64,000 nt of DNA, taken from contig NZ_FPAY01000001.1 of assembly GCF_900116495.1 (NCBI RefSeq), positions 1 to 64,000 of the forward strand, written 5' to 3'. Below the pieces are notes generated by a model that saw only the letters and a list, made by a program, of their open reading frames with translations, did no database searches and was not told the origin of the DNA. This document shows, piece by piece, positions 43,933 to 52,905 of the stretch (the stretch's first letter is position 1; each line of letters begins with the position of its first letter). The stretch is from Arthrobacter sp. ov118 (GTDB lineage: Bacteria; Actinomycetota; Actinomycetes; Actinomycetales; Micrococcaceae). The translations under genes and the position numbers were made by a program.

Positions 43933-44976
43933 CTAGTCGGCCTTAACTCCGGCGGTCTCGGCAACCGCGGAGTAGCCCTGCGGGTTTCGGCTTTGCCAGC
44001 GCCAGTGGTCCTCGCACATTTGTGCGAGGTTGCGGTGCGCGGACCAGCCCAAATCAGCCAGGGCAGCGGACGGGTCGGCGTAACTGACGGCGGCGTCGCC
44101 GGGACGGCGGGGCGCGAATTCGTAAGGCACCGGGTGCCCGGCCGCCGTGCCGAACGCCTCAATGACCTCGAGCACGGAGGAGCCCCGGCCGGTGCCAAGG
44201 TTCCAGCGGAACACCCCTGCTTTGTCGCCGAGGTAGCCCAAGGCGGCCAAGTGGCCGGCAGCGAGGTCCATCACGTGGATGTAGTCCCGCACTCCGGTGC
44301 CATCCGGCGTCGGGTAGTCGTTGCCGAACACCATCACTTTTTCGCGGCGCCCCACGGCCACCTGTGCCACAAACGGGAGCAGGTTGTTGGGGATGCCGCG
44401 GGGGTCCTCTCCGATCAGGCCAGACTCGTGGGCGCCCACCGGGTTGAAGTAGCGCAGCAGGGCGATGCTCCAGCGGGGATCGGCGCCGCCTAAGTCGGAG
44501 AGGATGTCCTCGATCTGTTCCTTGGTGCGGCCGTAGGGGTTGGTGGCATCCAGCGGCGCCTTCTCGATGAGGGGAACGTCCTCGGAGGCGCCGTAGACGG
44601 TCGCGGACGAGCTGAAGACGAGGCGGCGTACCCCCGCGGCGTCCATGCTATGCAACAGGTTGAGGGTGCCGACCACGTTGTTCTGGTAATACATGAGTGG
44701 CTTCTCGACGGACTCGCCGACGGCCTTCAGGCCGGCGAAGTGGATGACAGCCTCGAAGCTGCCCTCGGCAAAGACGCTGTCGACCGCGGCAGCATCCAAC
44801 AGGTCGACCTCCCGGAAGTCGACGCTCTTTCCCGTGATCTGCTCCACCCTGCGAAGGGATTCGGGGTTCGAGTTCAACAGATTGTCGACCACCACAACCT
44901 CGTGCCCCTCTTCAAGGAGGCAGAGCGTAGTGTGCGATCCGATGTAGCCGGCCCCGCCGGTAACCAATACCTTCAT
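43933..44976 (-). CDS. galE: UDP-glucose 4-epimerase
   Basis: 347 residues. NAD-binding GGAGYIGSH (residues 7-15), catalytic Ser124 in FSSSATVYG and Tyr148/Lys152 in YGRTK. LLRYFNPVGAHESGLIGEDP and the RRPGD segment bind UDP-sugar. It interconverts UDP-glucose and UDP-galactose for the Leloir pathway and surface glycans. TAAGCT (44984-44989, minus) seven bases before the ATG suggests leaderless translation. Confidence 0.94.
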   Translation of the reverse strand: MKVLVTGGAGYIGSHTTLCLLEEGHEVVVVDNLLNSNPESLRRVEQITGKSVDFREVDLLDAAAVDSVFAEGSFEAVIHFAGLKAVGESVEKPLMYYQNNVVGTLNLLHSMDAAGVRRLVFSSSATVYGASEDVPLIEKAPLDATNPYGRTKEQIEDILSDLGGADPRWSIALLRYFNPVGAHESGLIGEDPRGIPNNLLPFVAQVAVGRREKVMVFGNDYPTPDGTGVRDYIHVMDLAAGHLAALGYLGDKAGVFRWNLGTGRGSSVLEVIEAFGTAAGHPVPYEFAPRRPGDAAVSYADPSAALADLGWSAHRNLAQMCEDHWRWQSRNPQGYSAVAETAGVKAD

Positions 44977-45265
44977 GCATCACAGCTTAGAAGGATCGGC
45001 CAGTCACTGCGAACTCGAGCAGCGTCCGCCGATTCTCCATGCCGATAGCTAACTTCTCCCCGACAGCCTGCAAATTTTAGGCTACCCACTGGCAGCTTCG
45101 ATCCCAGCGATCACAACAGCAACAATGGCCTCACTGGATGCACGGTGCTAGGGTGGGCGCCATAAGTCAGCCATTCTCATGGTTTGGTGGCCCCCTGGCG
45201 GCTCCGACCATAGCTGAGACATATATGCCGCGCTCGCGAAGCGCACCATCGTTCCGGAGCAGAAA
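44977..45265 (+). promoter_or_regulatory. Upstream region of the first GH25 gene
   Basis: This 289-bp divergent gap holds the galE promoter at its left end. CGGTGCTA (45143-45150), 115 bases before the GH25 ATG, is also found 116 bases before the second GH25 gene (47822-47829) and looks like a shared core-promoter element (GCTAnnGT). A short GCGCT/AGCGC hairpin (45233-45247) precedes the ribosome site. I see no c-di-AMP riboswitch. Confidence 0.4.
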
Positions 45266-47719
45266 ATGAAGCGCATCCAACTTCCCCACGGCAACGATCT
45301 CGGCAGGCGGGCCGGCAGCGCATTGTTGCTCGTTTCATTGTTGGCGGGTCCCGGACTGGCAGTGCCCTCCACGGCCGCCGAGCCACCGGTCTCAACTGTT
45401 GCGACACCAACGTCGGCCGCTTCGTCCACGCCTACGCCAGTCCCAACTCCGCCCACACCAACCCCCACTGCTACAGCGGGGGCCACGACGCCGCCGGCCG
45501 GCCAGGCAACGACACCGCCGGCACCGGCACCCGCACCAACCACCGCTGCCCCGACGCCGGCTTCGTCCCCAGACACCGGTGTACCCGATAGGGCAGCGAT
45601 GGCCGCGGCGGTCGGCGCAGGCGGCGCCGAGATGGGGCAACGATCAGCCCGCGTCACGGGGACGGCGGCGGCAGGTCCCGGCACCGCCGGCAAAAGTCTG
45701 ACCACCGAGGCACTGGCACCGGAAGCCACGTGGCAGCCGTCGTTCGGCGTTCAGGGTCTCGATGTCAGCGGCCATCAGCCCTCCGTCGACTGGCAGCAGC
45801 AGTGGAACCTGGGGGCGCGTTTCGCCTATGTCAAGGCAACAGAGGGCAACTACTACTCAAGCGAGACCTTCGCTTCCCAGTATCAGGGTTCCCGCAGCGT
45901 GGGGATGGTCCGCGGCGCCTACCACTTCGCGATTCCCAACTGGTCCTCAGGGGCAGACCAGGCCCGCTACTTCCTTCAGAACGGTGGCGGATGGAGCGCG
46001 GACGGTTACACCATGCCTCCGGTCCTCGATATTGAGTTCAACCCCTATGCCGGCCGCACCATCAGCGGCTTCTACTTTGGAAACACCTGCTATGACATGT
46101 CTGCTGCCCAGCTGACATCCTGGCTGCGGGACTTCGGGAACACCATGCGTTCGCTGACGGGACGCTTGCCCGTGATCTACACCAACACCTCATGGTGGCG
46201 AGAGTGCACGGCAGATGCAACGGCGTTCGGGGACTACCCGCTTTGGGTGGCCGCTTACCCGTCAAGCCCGTCGGACTACGCCGGATCCCTACCCTCGAGT
46301 TGGAGCAACTACAGCATCTGGCAGTACAGCAGCATGGGGACATTTGCCGGTGACTCGAATGTTTGGAACGGGGACTACGCCAGCCTAAAACGTTTCGCGT
46401 CCGGATACGGCGTCAAGGGAGCAATTGGGGCCGCATGGGCTGCGCTTGGGGGCGGTGGCGGGAAGCTAGGGTACCCAACGAGCAATGAAATGTGCGGCCT
46501 AGCCGGCGGCGGCTGCTACCAGCGTTTCCAGGGCGGAACCATCCACTACTCCCCCGGCACCGGCGCCTACGCCACGTGGGGCGGCATTGGCGCCACCTGG
46601 GGCATCCTGGGCTTCGAAAAAGGCAAACTCGGCTACCCGGTCAGCAACGAGATCTGCGGCCTGAGCGGCAGCGGCTGTTATCAGCGCTTCCAGGGCGGAA
46701 CCATCCACTACTCCCCGGCCACCGGCGCCCGCGCGACCTGGGGCGGCATCCGCACCACCTGGGGCGCCCTGGGCTTCGAAAACGGCAAACTCGGCTACCC
46801 CGCCAGCAACGAGATCTGCGGCCTGACAGGCGGCGGCTGCTACCAGCGTTTCCAGGGCGGAACCATCCACTACTCCCCGGCCACCGGCGCCCACGCCACC
46901 TGGGGCGGCATCCGCACCACCTGGGGCGCCCTGGGCAACGAAAACGGCAAACTCGGCTACCCCGCCAGCAACGAGATCTGCGGCCTGACAGGCGGCGGCT
47001 GCTACCAGCGTTTCCAGGGCGGAACCATCCACTACTCCCCGGCCACCGGCGCGCGCGCCGTTTGGGGCGGCATCCGCACAACCTGGAGCGCCCTCGGTTA
47101 CGAAAACGGCAAACTCGGCTACCCGGTCACGAACGAAATGTGTGGCTTGACCGGCGGCGGCTGCTACCAGCGCTTCCAGGGCGGAACCATCCACTACTCC
47201 CCGGCCACCGGCGCGCGCGCCACCTGGGGCGGCATCCGCAGCACCTGGGGCGCCCTGGGCAACGAAAAGGGCAAACTCGGCTACCCGGTCGGCAACGAGA
47301 TCTGCGGGCTCGTCAACGGCGGCTGCTACCAAGGCTTCCAAGGCGGCACCATCCACTGGTCGCCCGGCACTGGCGCCCACGCCACGTGGGGTGGCATCCG
47401 CGCGGCATGGGGCGCTCTGGGCTACGAAAACGGCAGACTCGGCTACCCCACCATCAACGAGATCTGCGGGCTGGTCAACGGGGGCTGCTACCAGGGCTTC
47501 AAGGGCGGAACCATCCACTACGCCCCCGGCATCGGCGCCTTCGCCACGTCCGGGCCCATCCAGGCCGCCTGGAGCGCCCTGGGCTACGAACACGGCAAAC
47601 TCGGCTACCCCGTCAGCAGTGAAACCTGCGGCCTCGCTAACGGCGGCTGCATGCAAAATTTCCAGGGCGGCACCATCAGCCATTCAGCCGCGCTGGGCAC
47701 AAAGGTTTCCTTCAAGTGA
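45266..47719 (+). CDS. Secreted GH25 muramidase with eight LGFP repeats
   Basis: 817 residues. Signal peptide about 1-40 (RRAGSALLLVSLLAG), a Thr/Pro/Ala-rich linker to about 150, then a GH25 lysozyme domain (about 160-375): GLDVSGHQPSVDW with the catalytic Asp, FAYVKATEGNYY, GAYHFAIPN, VLDIEFNPY (DxE), and SIWQYSS. From Ile387 the C-terminus is eight LGFP repeats of 54 residues, each with GKLGYP, a C-x5-C disulfide pair and FQGGTIHYSP. LGFP modules are thought to bind the mycolyl/arabinogalactan or general wall. It cuts beta-1,4 MurNAc-GlcNAc bonds, its own or rivals'. GGAGC ahead of the ATG. Confidence 0.92.
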   Translation: MKRIQLPHGNDLGRRAGSALLLVSLLAGPGLAVPSTAAEPPVSTVATPTSAASSTPTPVPTPPTPTPTATAGATTPPAGQATTPPAPAPAPTTAAPTPASSPDTGVPDRAAMAAAVGAGGAEMGQRSARVTGTAAAGPGTAGKSLTTEALAPEATWQPSFGVQGLDVSGHQPSVDWQQQWNLGARFAYVKATEGNYYSSETFASQYQGSRSVGMVRGAYHFAIPNWSSGADQARYFLQNGGGWSADGYTMPPVLDIEFNPYAGRTISGFYFGNTCYDMSAAQLTSWLRDFGNTMRSLTGRLPVIYTNTSWWRECTADATAFGDYPLWVAAYPSSPSDYAGSLPSSWSNYSIWQYSSMGTFAGDSNVWNGDYASLKRFASGYGVKGAIGAAWAALGGGGGKLGYPTSNEMCGLAGGGCYQRFQGGTIHYSPGTGAYATWGGIGATWGILGFEKGKLGYPVSNEICGLSGSGCYQRFQGGTIHYSPATGARATWGGIRTTWGALGFENGKLGYPASNEICGLTGGGCYQRFQGGTIHYSPATGAHATWGGIRTTWGALGNENGKLGYPASNEICGLTGGGCYQRFQGGTIHYSPATGARAVWGGIRTTWSALGYENGKLGYPVTNEMCGLTGGGCYQRFQGGTIHYSPATGARATWGGIRSTWGALGNEKGKLGYPVGNEICGLVNGGCYQGFQGGTIHWSPGTGAHATWGGIRAAWGALGYENGRLGYPTINEICGLVNGGCYQGFKGGTIHYAPGIGAFATSGPIQAAWSALGYEHGKLGYPVSSETCGLANGGCMQNFQGGTISHSAALGTKVSFK
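46424..47716 (+). repeat. Eight tandem 162-bp repeats encoding LGFP modules
   Basis: The unit is 54 codons. Copies 3 and 4 are almost identical in DNA; the first and the last are most divergent, which suggests expansion from the middle. Each unit has GGCAAACTCGGCTACCC and TTCCAGGGCGGAACCATCCA as near-constant blocks. Confidence 0.92.
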
Positions 47720-47821
47720 ATCTATTCCGGTAGCCGGCCGGAGCTGCCCATCCACGGCTGCCTCCCCATCGTCACAGCGATATCAATTTCAACATCGGTC
47801 ACTGTGGAATCAAAGAAGATC

Positions 47822-47945
47822 CGGTGCTATCGTTTCGGCGTCAAGACCCAGCGAATTGACGTATCGGCTTCCGACTCCCGGATGACCGGTCATGGTGAAC
47901 TAGTTAGCGTGTTTTGCGGAGCACGCTAGCGCTCGGGAGAGACGC
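47822..47945 (+). promoter_or_regulatory. Upstream element and hairpin of the second GH25 gene
   Basis: CGGTGCTA (47822-47829) repeats the element upstream of the first GH25 gene at the same distance. TAGCGTG (47905-47911) pairs with CACGCTA (47922-47928) just before the GGGAGA ribosome site (near 47935), so the leader could fold over it. Confidence 0.4.
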
Positions 47946-50900
47946 ATGAAGCCGAACACGCCCCTGTCGATTCGCCGCACCTCGCGGCTCCGGACCGTTG
48001 CCGTCGTGGTGGTCACCGCGGTAGCCGCACTCGGCCTTCCGGTGCAGGCCTGGGCTCTTGAACCGGCGCCGTCCGCTCCCCCGTCTGCCCCGGCCCCCGC
48101 CTCAGCTCCCCCAACTGCCCCGGCGCCCACCCGCGCAAGCCAAAACCCGGCGGCCAGCAGTGTGCGAACGGCTGAAGCCACGCCGGCGCCCAACCCGGTC
48201 CCGACGGCGTCGCCGTCGCCGCCAGTGACGGGCACCGCTCCGGGAGCCATTGACATGAAGGCGCTCAACGCGGCCATCGGAACAAACGGCGCGTACATGG
48301 GCCAGGGCCTGAAAACCCGGCTGGCCGGCTCCCCCCGGTCCAGCGCTTCTTCAGCTGTCGCAGAGTCCCTGCAGATCGAAAGCACGTGGCGGGCCCCCGG
48401 CATTCAAGGCCTGGACGTGAGCGGCTACCAGCCAACGGTGAATTGGCCGGCGCAATACTCCATGGGCGCCCGCTTCGCGTACGTGAAAGCCTCCGAAGGC
48501 CTCAGCTACCGCAGTCCCGTTTTTGCTTCCCAGTACTCCGGCGCCCTGAACGCCGGCCTCATCCGCGGCGCCTATCATTTCGCGCTTCCCAGTATCTCCA
48601 CCGGCGCGGCGCAGGCGGATTACTTCGTCAACAGCGGCGGGGGCTGGAGTCCCGACGGGAAAACCCTGCCGCCGCTGCTGGACATCGAATACAACCCCTA
48701 CAGCACTCTCGGCAACACCTGCTACAACATGAGCGCGGCCGCCATGGTCGGCTGGCTCAAGGACTTTTCCAACCGCGTACTGTCCCGGACCGGCCGCCTG
48801 CCCATGATCTACACCACCGCGAACTGGTGGTCGCAGTGCACCGCCAACTCGGGTGCCTTCGGAAACCAGCCGCTTCACCTGGCGTCCTACTCCACGTACG
48901 TCGGCAATGTGCCGAACGGCTGGGGAACCTACAGCGTCTGGCAATACAGCAGCACGGGCCCCTTCGCCGGCGACTCCAACGCTTGGAACGGCAGCTACGC
49001 CAACTTGCAGAAATTCGCCTCCACTGCCGACGGGGCGGTCCTGAAGCCCTCGATCATGTCGACCGGCGACGTCGTAGCGGCCGATGCCAGCGGCGCCCTG
49101 TGGGACTACCCGGCCACCGGCACAGGCACTCTTGGTGCCCGGAAGCAGATCGGCCAAGGGTGGAGGGGGCTCCGCTCGATCAACGTTATCGACTGGAACG
49201 CCGACGGCGTCCTCGACGTCGTCGCTCAATGGACATCCGGCCGGGTCAACGTCTACCTCGGTGTCGCTTCCGGCGGTTTCTCGGCAGGACCTGTGCTGGC
49301 GGCCTCCGGTTGGGCCGGCTACCAGCTCACCATCGGATACTGGCTGAGCAACAGTTACTTCCCTCAAGTCCTCACCCGGGACGACGCCGGCAACCTCGCC
49401 ATCTGGCGCAACAGCTCCGGCGGCGGCGTCGGCGCGGGCAGCAAGATCAGCGGCGGCTGGAACAACCTCAACCTGACCATGGTCGACTTTGACGGCGACG
49501 GTAACCAGGACATCCTCGCCCAAGACGCGGCCGGGATCATGCGGCAGTACCGTTCCAATGGCTCGGGCTCCTTCATCGCTGAATCGCGCCGGACTGTCGG
49601 CAGCTCATGGAACCAGATGACCAGCGTGAGCGTTACTTTCTCCTTCAAGGGCTACGCGGCGACCGGCATCATGGCCCGTAGCCGTGACGGCATCCTTCGG
49701 TACTACCCCGTTCCGGGGAACTCCAGCTGGGGAGCCTCCACCATCATTGGATCGTCGTGGGGCAGTTTCCTGATCGCCGGGGGCGAGAACATCAACGGTC
49801 AAGTCCCCTCCGCCCCGCCAAGCCCGACGCCGGCGGCTAGCCCTTCCATTAAGGCCGCGTCCGACGTCGTCAGCGCCTACCCGGACGGCAGTCTCTACCG
49901 ACGCGCGACCGGCGCCGGAGTCCTTGGCTCGCCCGTCAAGATTGGAGCAGGCTTCACCGGAATTTCCTCCGTGCATGTTCTCGACTGGAACGGGGACGGC
50001 ACCCAGGACCTGGCGGTCCAGACCAACGCCGGTGCCCTGACGATCCGCAAAGGCCTGTCCGCCGGCGGCTTCTCAGCCCCCACGGTTCTGCTCTCGGGAT
50101 TGGCCGGAGCGGACCTCACCTTTGGACCATGGCTGAAGAGCTCCAAGTATCCCGGATTGGTTGTCCGCCGACCGGACGGGGTCGTGGCGTTTTACAGCAA
50201 CGCCGCCGGCAGCACCCTGGGAGCCCCAGCAGCCCTGGCCACGACTTTTGCCCGCACGGACATCACCATGCTGGACGCCGACGGGGACGGCAGCCAAGAC
50301 CTCACCGCCCTGGACAACCTCGGTCAGATGACGCTCTACCGCTCCAACGGTTCGGGGACGTTCATCAACGAGAACCGCGCCCTGCTCGGCACCGGCTGGT
50401 CGGTCATGAACAGCATCAGTCCCGCTCGTGGCTTCACCGGGTCTGGGTCCACGGGCCTGCTCGCTCGTGACACAACCGGCGCGCTCAGCTACTACCCGCT
50501 GGCCAAGGGCGTCCTGGGCACCAAAAAGGCCTTGGCGACCGGATGGAACACGATCCTTATCGCAGGCAGCACCACCATCATCCGCCAGCAGTCTCTCTCC
50601 ACGACGTCCGACGTCGTCCGGGTCGACGCCGGCAAGCTGTGGGCACACCCGGCCAACGGAACCGGCGGCTTGAAATCGCCATACCCGATCGGCACCGGCT
50701 GGTCCACCGCTAAGACCCTCCACGTTCTGGACTGGAACAAGGACGGTGTGCCCGATGTGCTGGCACAGTGGTCCTCGGGTGCCCTGAGCGTGTACTTGGG
50801 TGCCAAGACCGGGGGCTTCACCGGCCCGCTCAGCCTCGCCAGCGCTGGCTTCGCCCAGACGACTTTTGTCACCGGCCGGTGGGTCAAGGCGAGCAGCTAT

Positions 50901-51338
50901 CCGGGCCTCGTCGGCTATGGAGCGGACGGCGCCCTGTACTACTGGGCCAATGTTTCCGGCGGTGCCCTCAGCGCCCCCGTGAAAATCGGGGTGAGCTGGG
51001 GTGGCCTGAAGATTGCCATGACCGACTTCGACAGTGACGGCAACCAGGATCTGGTTGCGGTCAATTCTCTCGGCGCCATGCGGCTCTACCGTTCCAACGG
51101 CCAGAGCGGTTTCATCTCCGAGACGCGGACAACTATCGGCTCATCATGGCAGTACTTCAAGCAGTTTTCCAGCACGTCAGGCTTTGCGGGCGCCGGCTCC
51201 AAGGGTGTCATGGCGCTGCTGTCGAACGGCCAGCTGAGCTACTACCCCATAGTCGCGGGAAGCAGGTGGGGCACCCGCACCACAGCGGGAACCCTGCCGT
51301 CATCGAGCGTGGTCTCCATGGCCACCTCCGCCTACTAG
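47946..51338 (+). CDS. Secreted GH25 muramidase with FG-GAP/VCBS-like repeat domains
   Basis: 1130 residues. Signal peptide about 1-38 (cleavage near VQAWA), Pro/Ala/Ser linker, GH25 domain about 150-360 (GLDVSGYQPTVNW, FAYVKASEGLSY, GAYHFALPS, LLDIEYNPY). The rest is three related blocks of about 230-250 residues, each beginning STGDVV, AASDVV or TTSDVV and containing calcium-type DxDxDG loops (DWNADGVLDVVAQ, DFDGDGNQDILAQ, DADGDGSQDLTAL), a beta-propeller of FG-GAP/VCBS type. A 24-residue Ser/Pro/Ala linker separates block 1 from 2. Such propellers bind sugars or proteins outside the cell. Its catalytic part is a paralogue of the LGFP protein just upstream. Confidence 0.9.
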   Translation: MKPNTPLSIRRTSRLRTVAVVVVTAVAALGLPVQAWALEPAPSAPPSAPAPASAPPTAPAPTRASQNPAASSVRTAEATPAPNPVPTASPSPPVTGTAPGAIDMKALNAAIGTNGAYMGQGLKTRLAGSPRSSASSAVAESLQIESTWRAPGIQGLDVSGYQPTVNWPAQYSMGARFAYVKASEGLSYRSPVFASQYSGALNAGLIRGAYHFALPSISTGAAQADYFVNSGGGWSPDGKTLPPLLDIEYNPYSTLGNTCYNMSAAAMVGWLKDFSNRVLSRTGRLPMIYTTANWWSQCTANSGAFGNQPLHLASYSTYVGNVPNGWGTYSVWQYSSTGPFAGDSNAWNGSYANLQKFASTADGAVLKPSIMSTGDVVAADASGALWDYPATGTGTLGARKQIGQGWRGLRSINVIDWNADGVLDVVAQWTSGRVNVYLGVASGGFSAGPVLAASGWAGYQLTIGYWLSNSYFPQVLTRDDAGNLAIWRNSSGGGVGAGSKISGGWNNLNLTMVDFDGDGNQDILAQDAAGIMRQYRSNGSGSFIAESRRTVGSSWNQMTSVSVTFSFKGYAATGIMARSRDGILRYYPVPGNSSWGASTIIGSSWGSFLIAGGENINGQVPSAPPSPTPAASPSIKAASDVVSAYPDGSLYRRATGAGVLGSPVKIGAGFTGISSVHVLDWNGDGTQDLAVQTNAGALTIRKGLSAGGFSAPTVLLSGLAGADLTFGPWLKSSKYPGLVVRRPDGVVAFYSNAAGSTLGAPAALATTFARTDITMLDADGDGSQDLTALDNLGQMTLYRSNGSGTFINENRALLGTGWSVMNSISPARGFTGSGSTGLLARDTTGALSYYPLAKGVLGTKKALATGWNTILIAGSTTIIRQQSLSTTSDVVRVDAGKLWAHPANGTGGLKSPYPIGTGWSTAKTLHVLDWNKDGVPDVLAQWSSGALSVYLGAKTGGFTGPLSLASAGFAQTTFVTGRWVKASSYPGLVGYGADGALYYWANVSGGALSAPVKIGVSWGGLKIAMTDFDSDGNQDLVAVNSLGAMRLYRSNGQSGFISETRTTIGSSWQYFKQFSSTSGFAGAGSKGVMALLSNGQLSYYPIVAGSRWGTRTTAGTLPSSSVVSMATSAY

Positions 51339-51342
51339 AGAA

Positions 51343-51381
51343 GCCGCAGGCGCCGGCATCGAGGATGCTGGCGCCTGTGGC
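51343..51381. terminator. Terminator hairpin between convergent genes
   Basis: GCCGCAGGCGCCGGCATC (51343-51360) pairs with GATGCTGGCGCCTGTGGC (51364-51381), two G-T wobbles, GAG loop. There is no long T-run, so strength is uncertain; it serves the convergent GH25 and membrane glycosyltransferase genes. Confidence 0.6.
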
Positions 51382-51401
51382 GTGAGTTGTCCTGAAGCGA
51401 C

Positions 51402-52904
51402 TCAGCGGCGTACCCAGACCTCCAGGTTGCTGCTGCGTGTGGCTAGCCTGAATTTTGAACGCAGGACCTCATCCATGCCCTTGGATATCAGAAAGCGGGA
51501 GTGAGGGGCGCCGATCACCGCGGCCTCCGCCGCCGCCAGCTTCGTTTCTTCCCCGCTGTCAGTCGAGCGAAGAACATCGAACGCACTGCCCTCCTTGGGA
51601 CCGCTACCGATCATCATTTTCACTCCGGAATAGTCAACCAAGGGACCGCATCCCCTGGCCACTGAGCGGCTGAGAGAGTCAGAAACAACGGACATGTAGG
51701 CGAAGGGAGCCCACACGCACTGATACGTTGACACCGCCTTGGCAACCGCAGTTTCACTAACACCCTGCAACGGAGGCGGATTTAGCGAGAAACCTGCGAT
51801 GCCTGCCGGTACCAGGGCGGCAATTCCGAGAACTGCGACTATCCCCGGCCCAGACCGGGGGGCCACGCGGCCAGCCAGGCGAGCCAGCGAACCGACGAAG
51901 GCCCCCAAGGTCAGCGCGATCGTGGGCGCCACAAAGTTCGCATAATGGTCGAAGAAACTGCCGGAGGTCAGTAGGGCCGCCGCTTGCGTCACGACGAGAA
52001 GGGCCCAACACCAGGCATCATCGTTTGTGAAATACTGCTTCCGCGCAACGGCGGCCCCGATCCACGGGGCCAGGACGGCGATGAGAAGCAGCGCTGCCAA
52101 AATCCAGAGCACGACCGTCGGCACCGGTGAACCCACAAAAAATTCCAGCCGCTGCTCGATCCCCTTGCGCACATCCGAGCGTCCCATTTGCGCCAGGACG
52201 ACGTCCTGGAACATCGCCTGCGGCGCCGCCAGGAAGAACGGGCCGGCTACCGCCAGCGCGAGAGAAACTGTCCCGCCCAAGAACGCCAGCAATCCACGTC
52301 GCCCGAAACGCACCACAACGAAGATGGCCAGGACAAGGATGGAAATTACGGCCCAGAGCTTGAAGCTCAGGCCCAGCCCCAGCATCCCCCCGGCCAGAAA
52401 CAGCCAGCGCGCTCTGCGGTCACTGTGGTATTTGCGTAGGAACAGGAAGGCAAGGAGGAGACAGACATTCAAAAGCGCGGAGAGCATGATGGAGCGCTCG
52501 GCAATGTTGGCCGCCACCCACACCGCATAAAGGCCGCCGCCAACAAGACTGGCGGCGATTCCGCGGGATCTCAGTAGAGACGCGACGATCATTGCGCTGG
52601 ACGTCCCGATTACCACAAAAAGAATCCTCGCGAGGCCAATTCCCCAGCGGTCCGAGGTCATGTATCCGATCCAGGCAAAAGGTGCCATGAGCACACTGAT
52701 GCCCGGCGGATGAACCAGCACGAAATCGCGATACGGGAGGGCACCGGAAATCAGATACACGCCCGAGGCGTAATGCACTCCGTCGTCATATCCGCGGAAT
52801 CCTCCCAAAGCGTTGGACTTTGTGAGCGGCAGGAGCCGAAACAGAAAAGCGACCAAGCCAACCAGGGCCACCGTCCACCAATGTGCGATGAAGGACCGCA
52901 ACAC
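51402..52904 (-). CDS. Polytopic membrane glycosyltransferase (GT39/ArnT-like fold)
   Basis: GTG 52904, one base after the upstream stop, gives 500 residues with about 11-12 hydrophobic segments. GYDDGVHYASGVYLISGALPY and RDFVLVHPPGISVLM form the first extracytoplasmic loop with the acidic pair and the conserved PPG turn of GT-C enzymes that use polyprenyl-phosphate sugars. A soluble C-terminal part follows (about 400-500). It would transfer a sugar outside the membrane. It is the last gene of a five-gene minus-strand operon headed by a dolichol-phosphate-mannose-synthase-like GT2, which could supply the lipid-linked donor. Confidence 0.75.
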   Translation of the reverse strand: MLRSFIAHWWTVALVGLVAFLFRLLPLTKSNALGGFRGYDDGVHYASGVYLISGALPYRDFVLVHPPGISVLMAPFAWIGYMTSDRWGIGLARILFVVIGTSSAMIVASLLRSRGIAASLVGGGLYAVWVAANIAERSIMLSALLNVCLLLAFLFLRKYHSDRRARWLFLAGGMLGLGLSFKLWAVISILVLAIFVVVRFGRRGLLAFLGGTVSLALAVAGPFFLAAPQAMFQDVVLAQMGRSDVRKGIEQRLEFFVGSPVPTVVLWILAALLLIAVLAPWIGAAVARKQYFTNDDAWCWALLVVTQAAALLTSGSFFDHYANFVAPTIALTLGAFVGSLARLAGRVAPRSGPGIVAVLGIAALVPAGIAGFSLNPPPLQGVSETAVAKAVSTYQCVWAPFAYMSVVSDSLSRSVARGCGPLVDYSGVKMMIGSGPKEGSAFDVLRSTDSGEETKLAAAEAAVIGAPHSRFLISKGMDEVLRSKFRLATRSSNLEVWVRR

Positions 52905-52905
52905 C

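Noticed and set aside
44977..45265. c-di-AMP (ydaO) riboswitch upstream of the wall hydrolase
   Set aside because: The conserved ydaO core is not present; only a short hairpin and a promoter-like element are seen.
46499..47683. Long antisense (394 codons) and alternative-frame (376 codons from 46492) reading frames across the LGFP array
   Set aside because: Both are periodic with the 162-bp repeat and reflect its lack of stops in other frames; only the frame of the GH25 gene encodes known motifs.
46424..47716. Repeat array considered as CRISPR or satellite
   Set aside because: The unit is 162 bp, continuous and coding, with no spacers; it encodes LGFP modules in frame.
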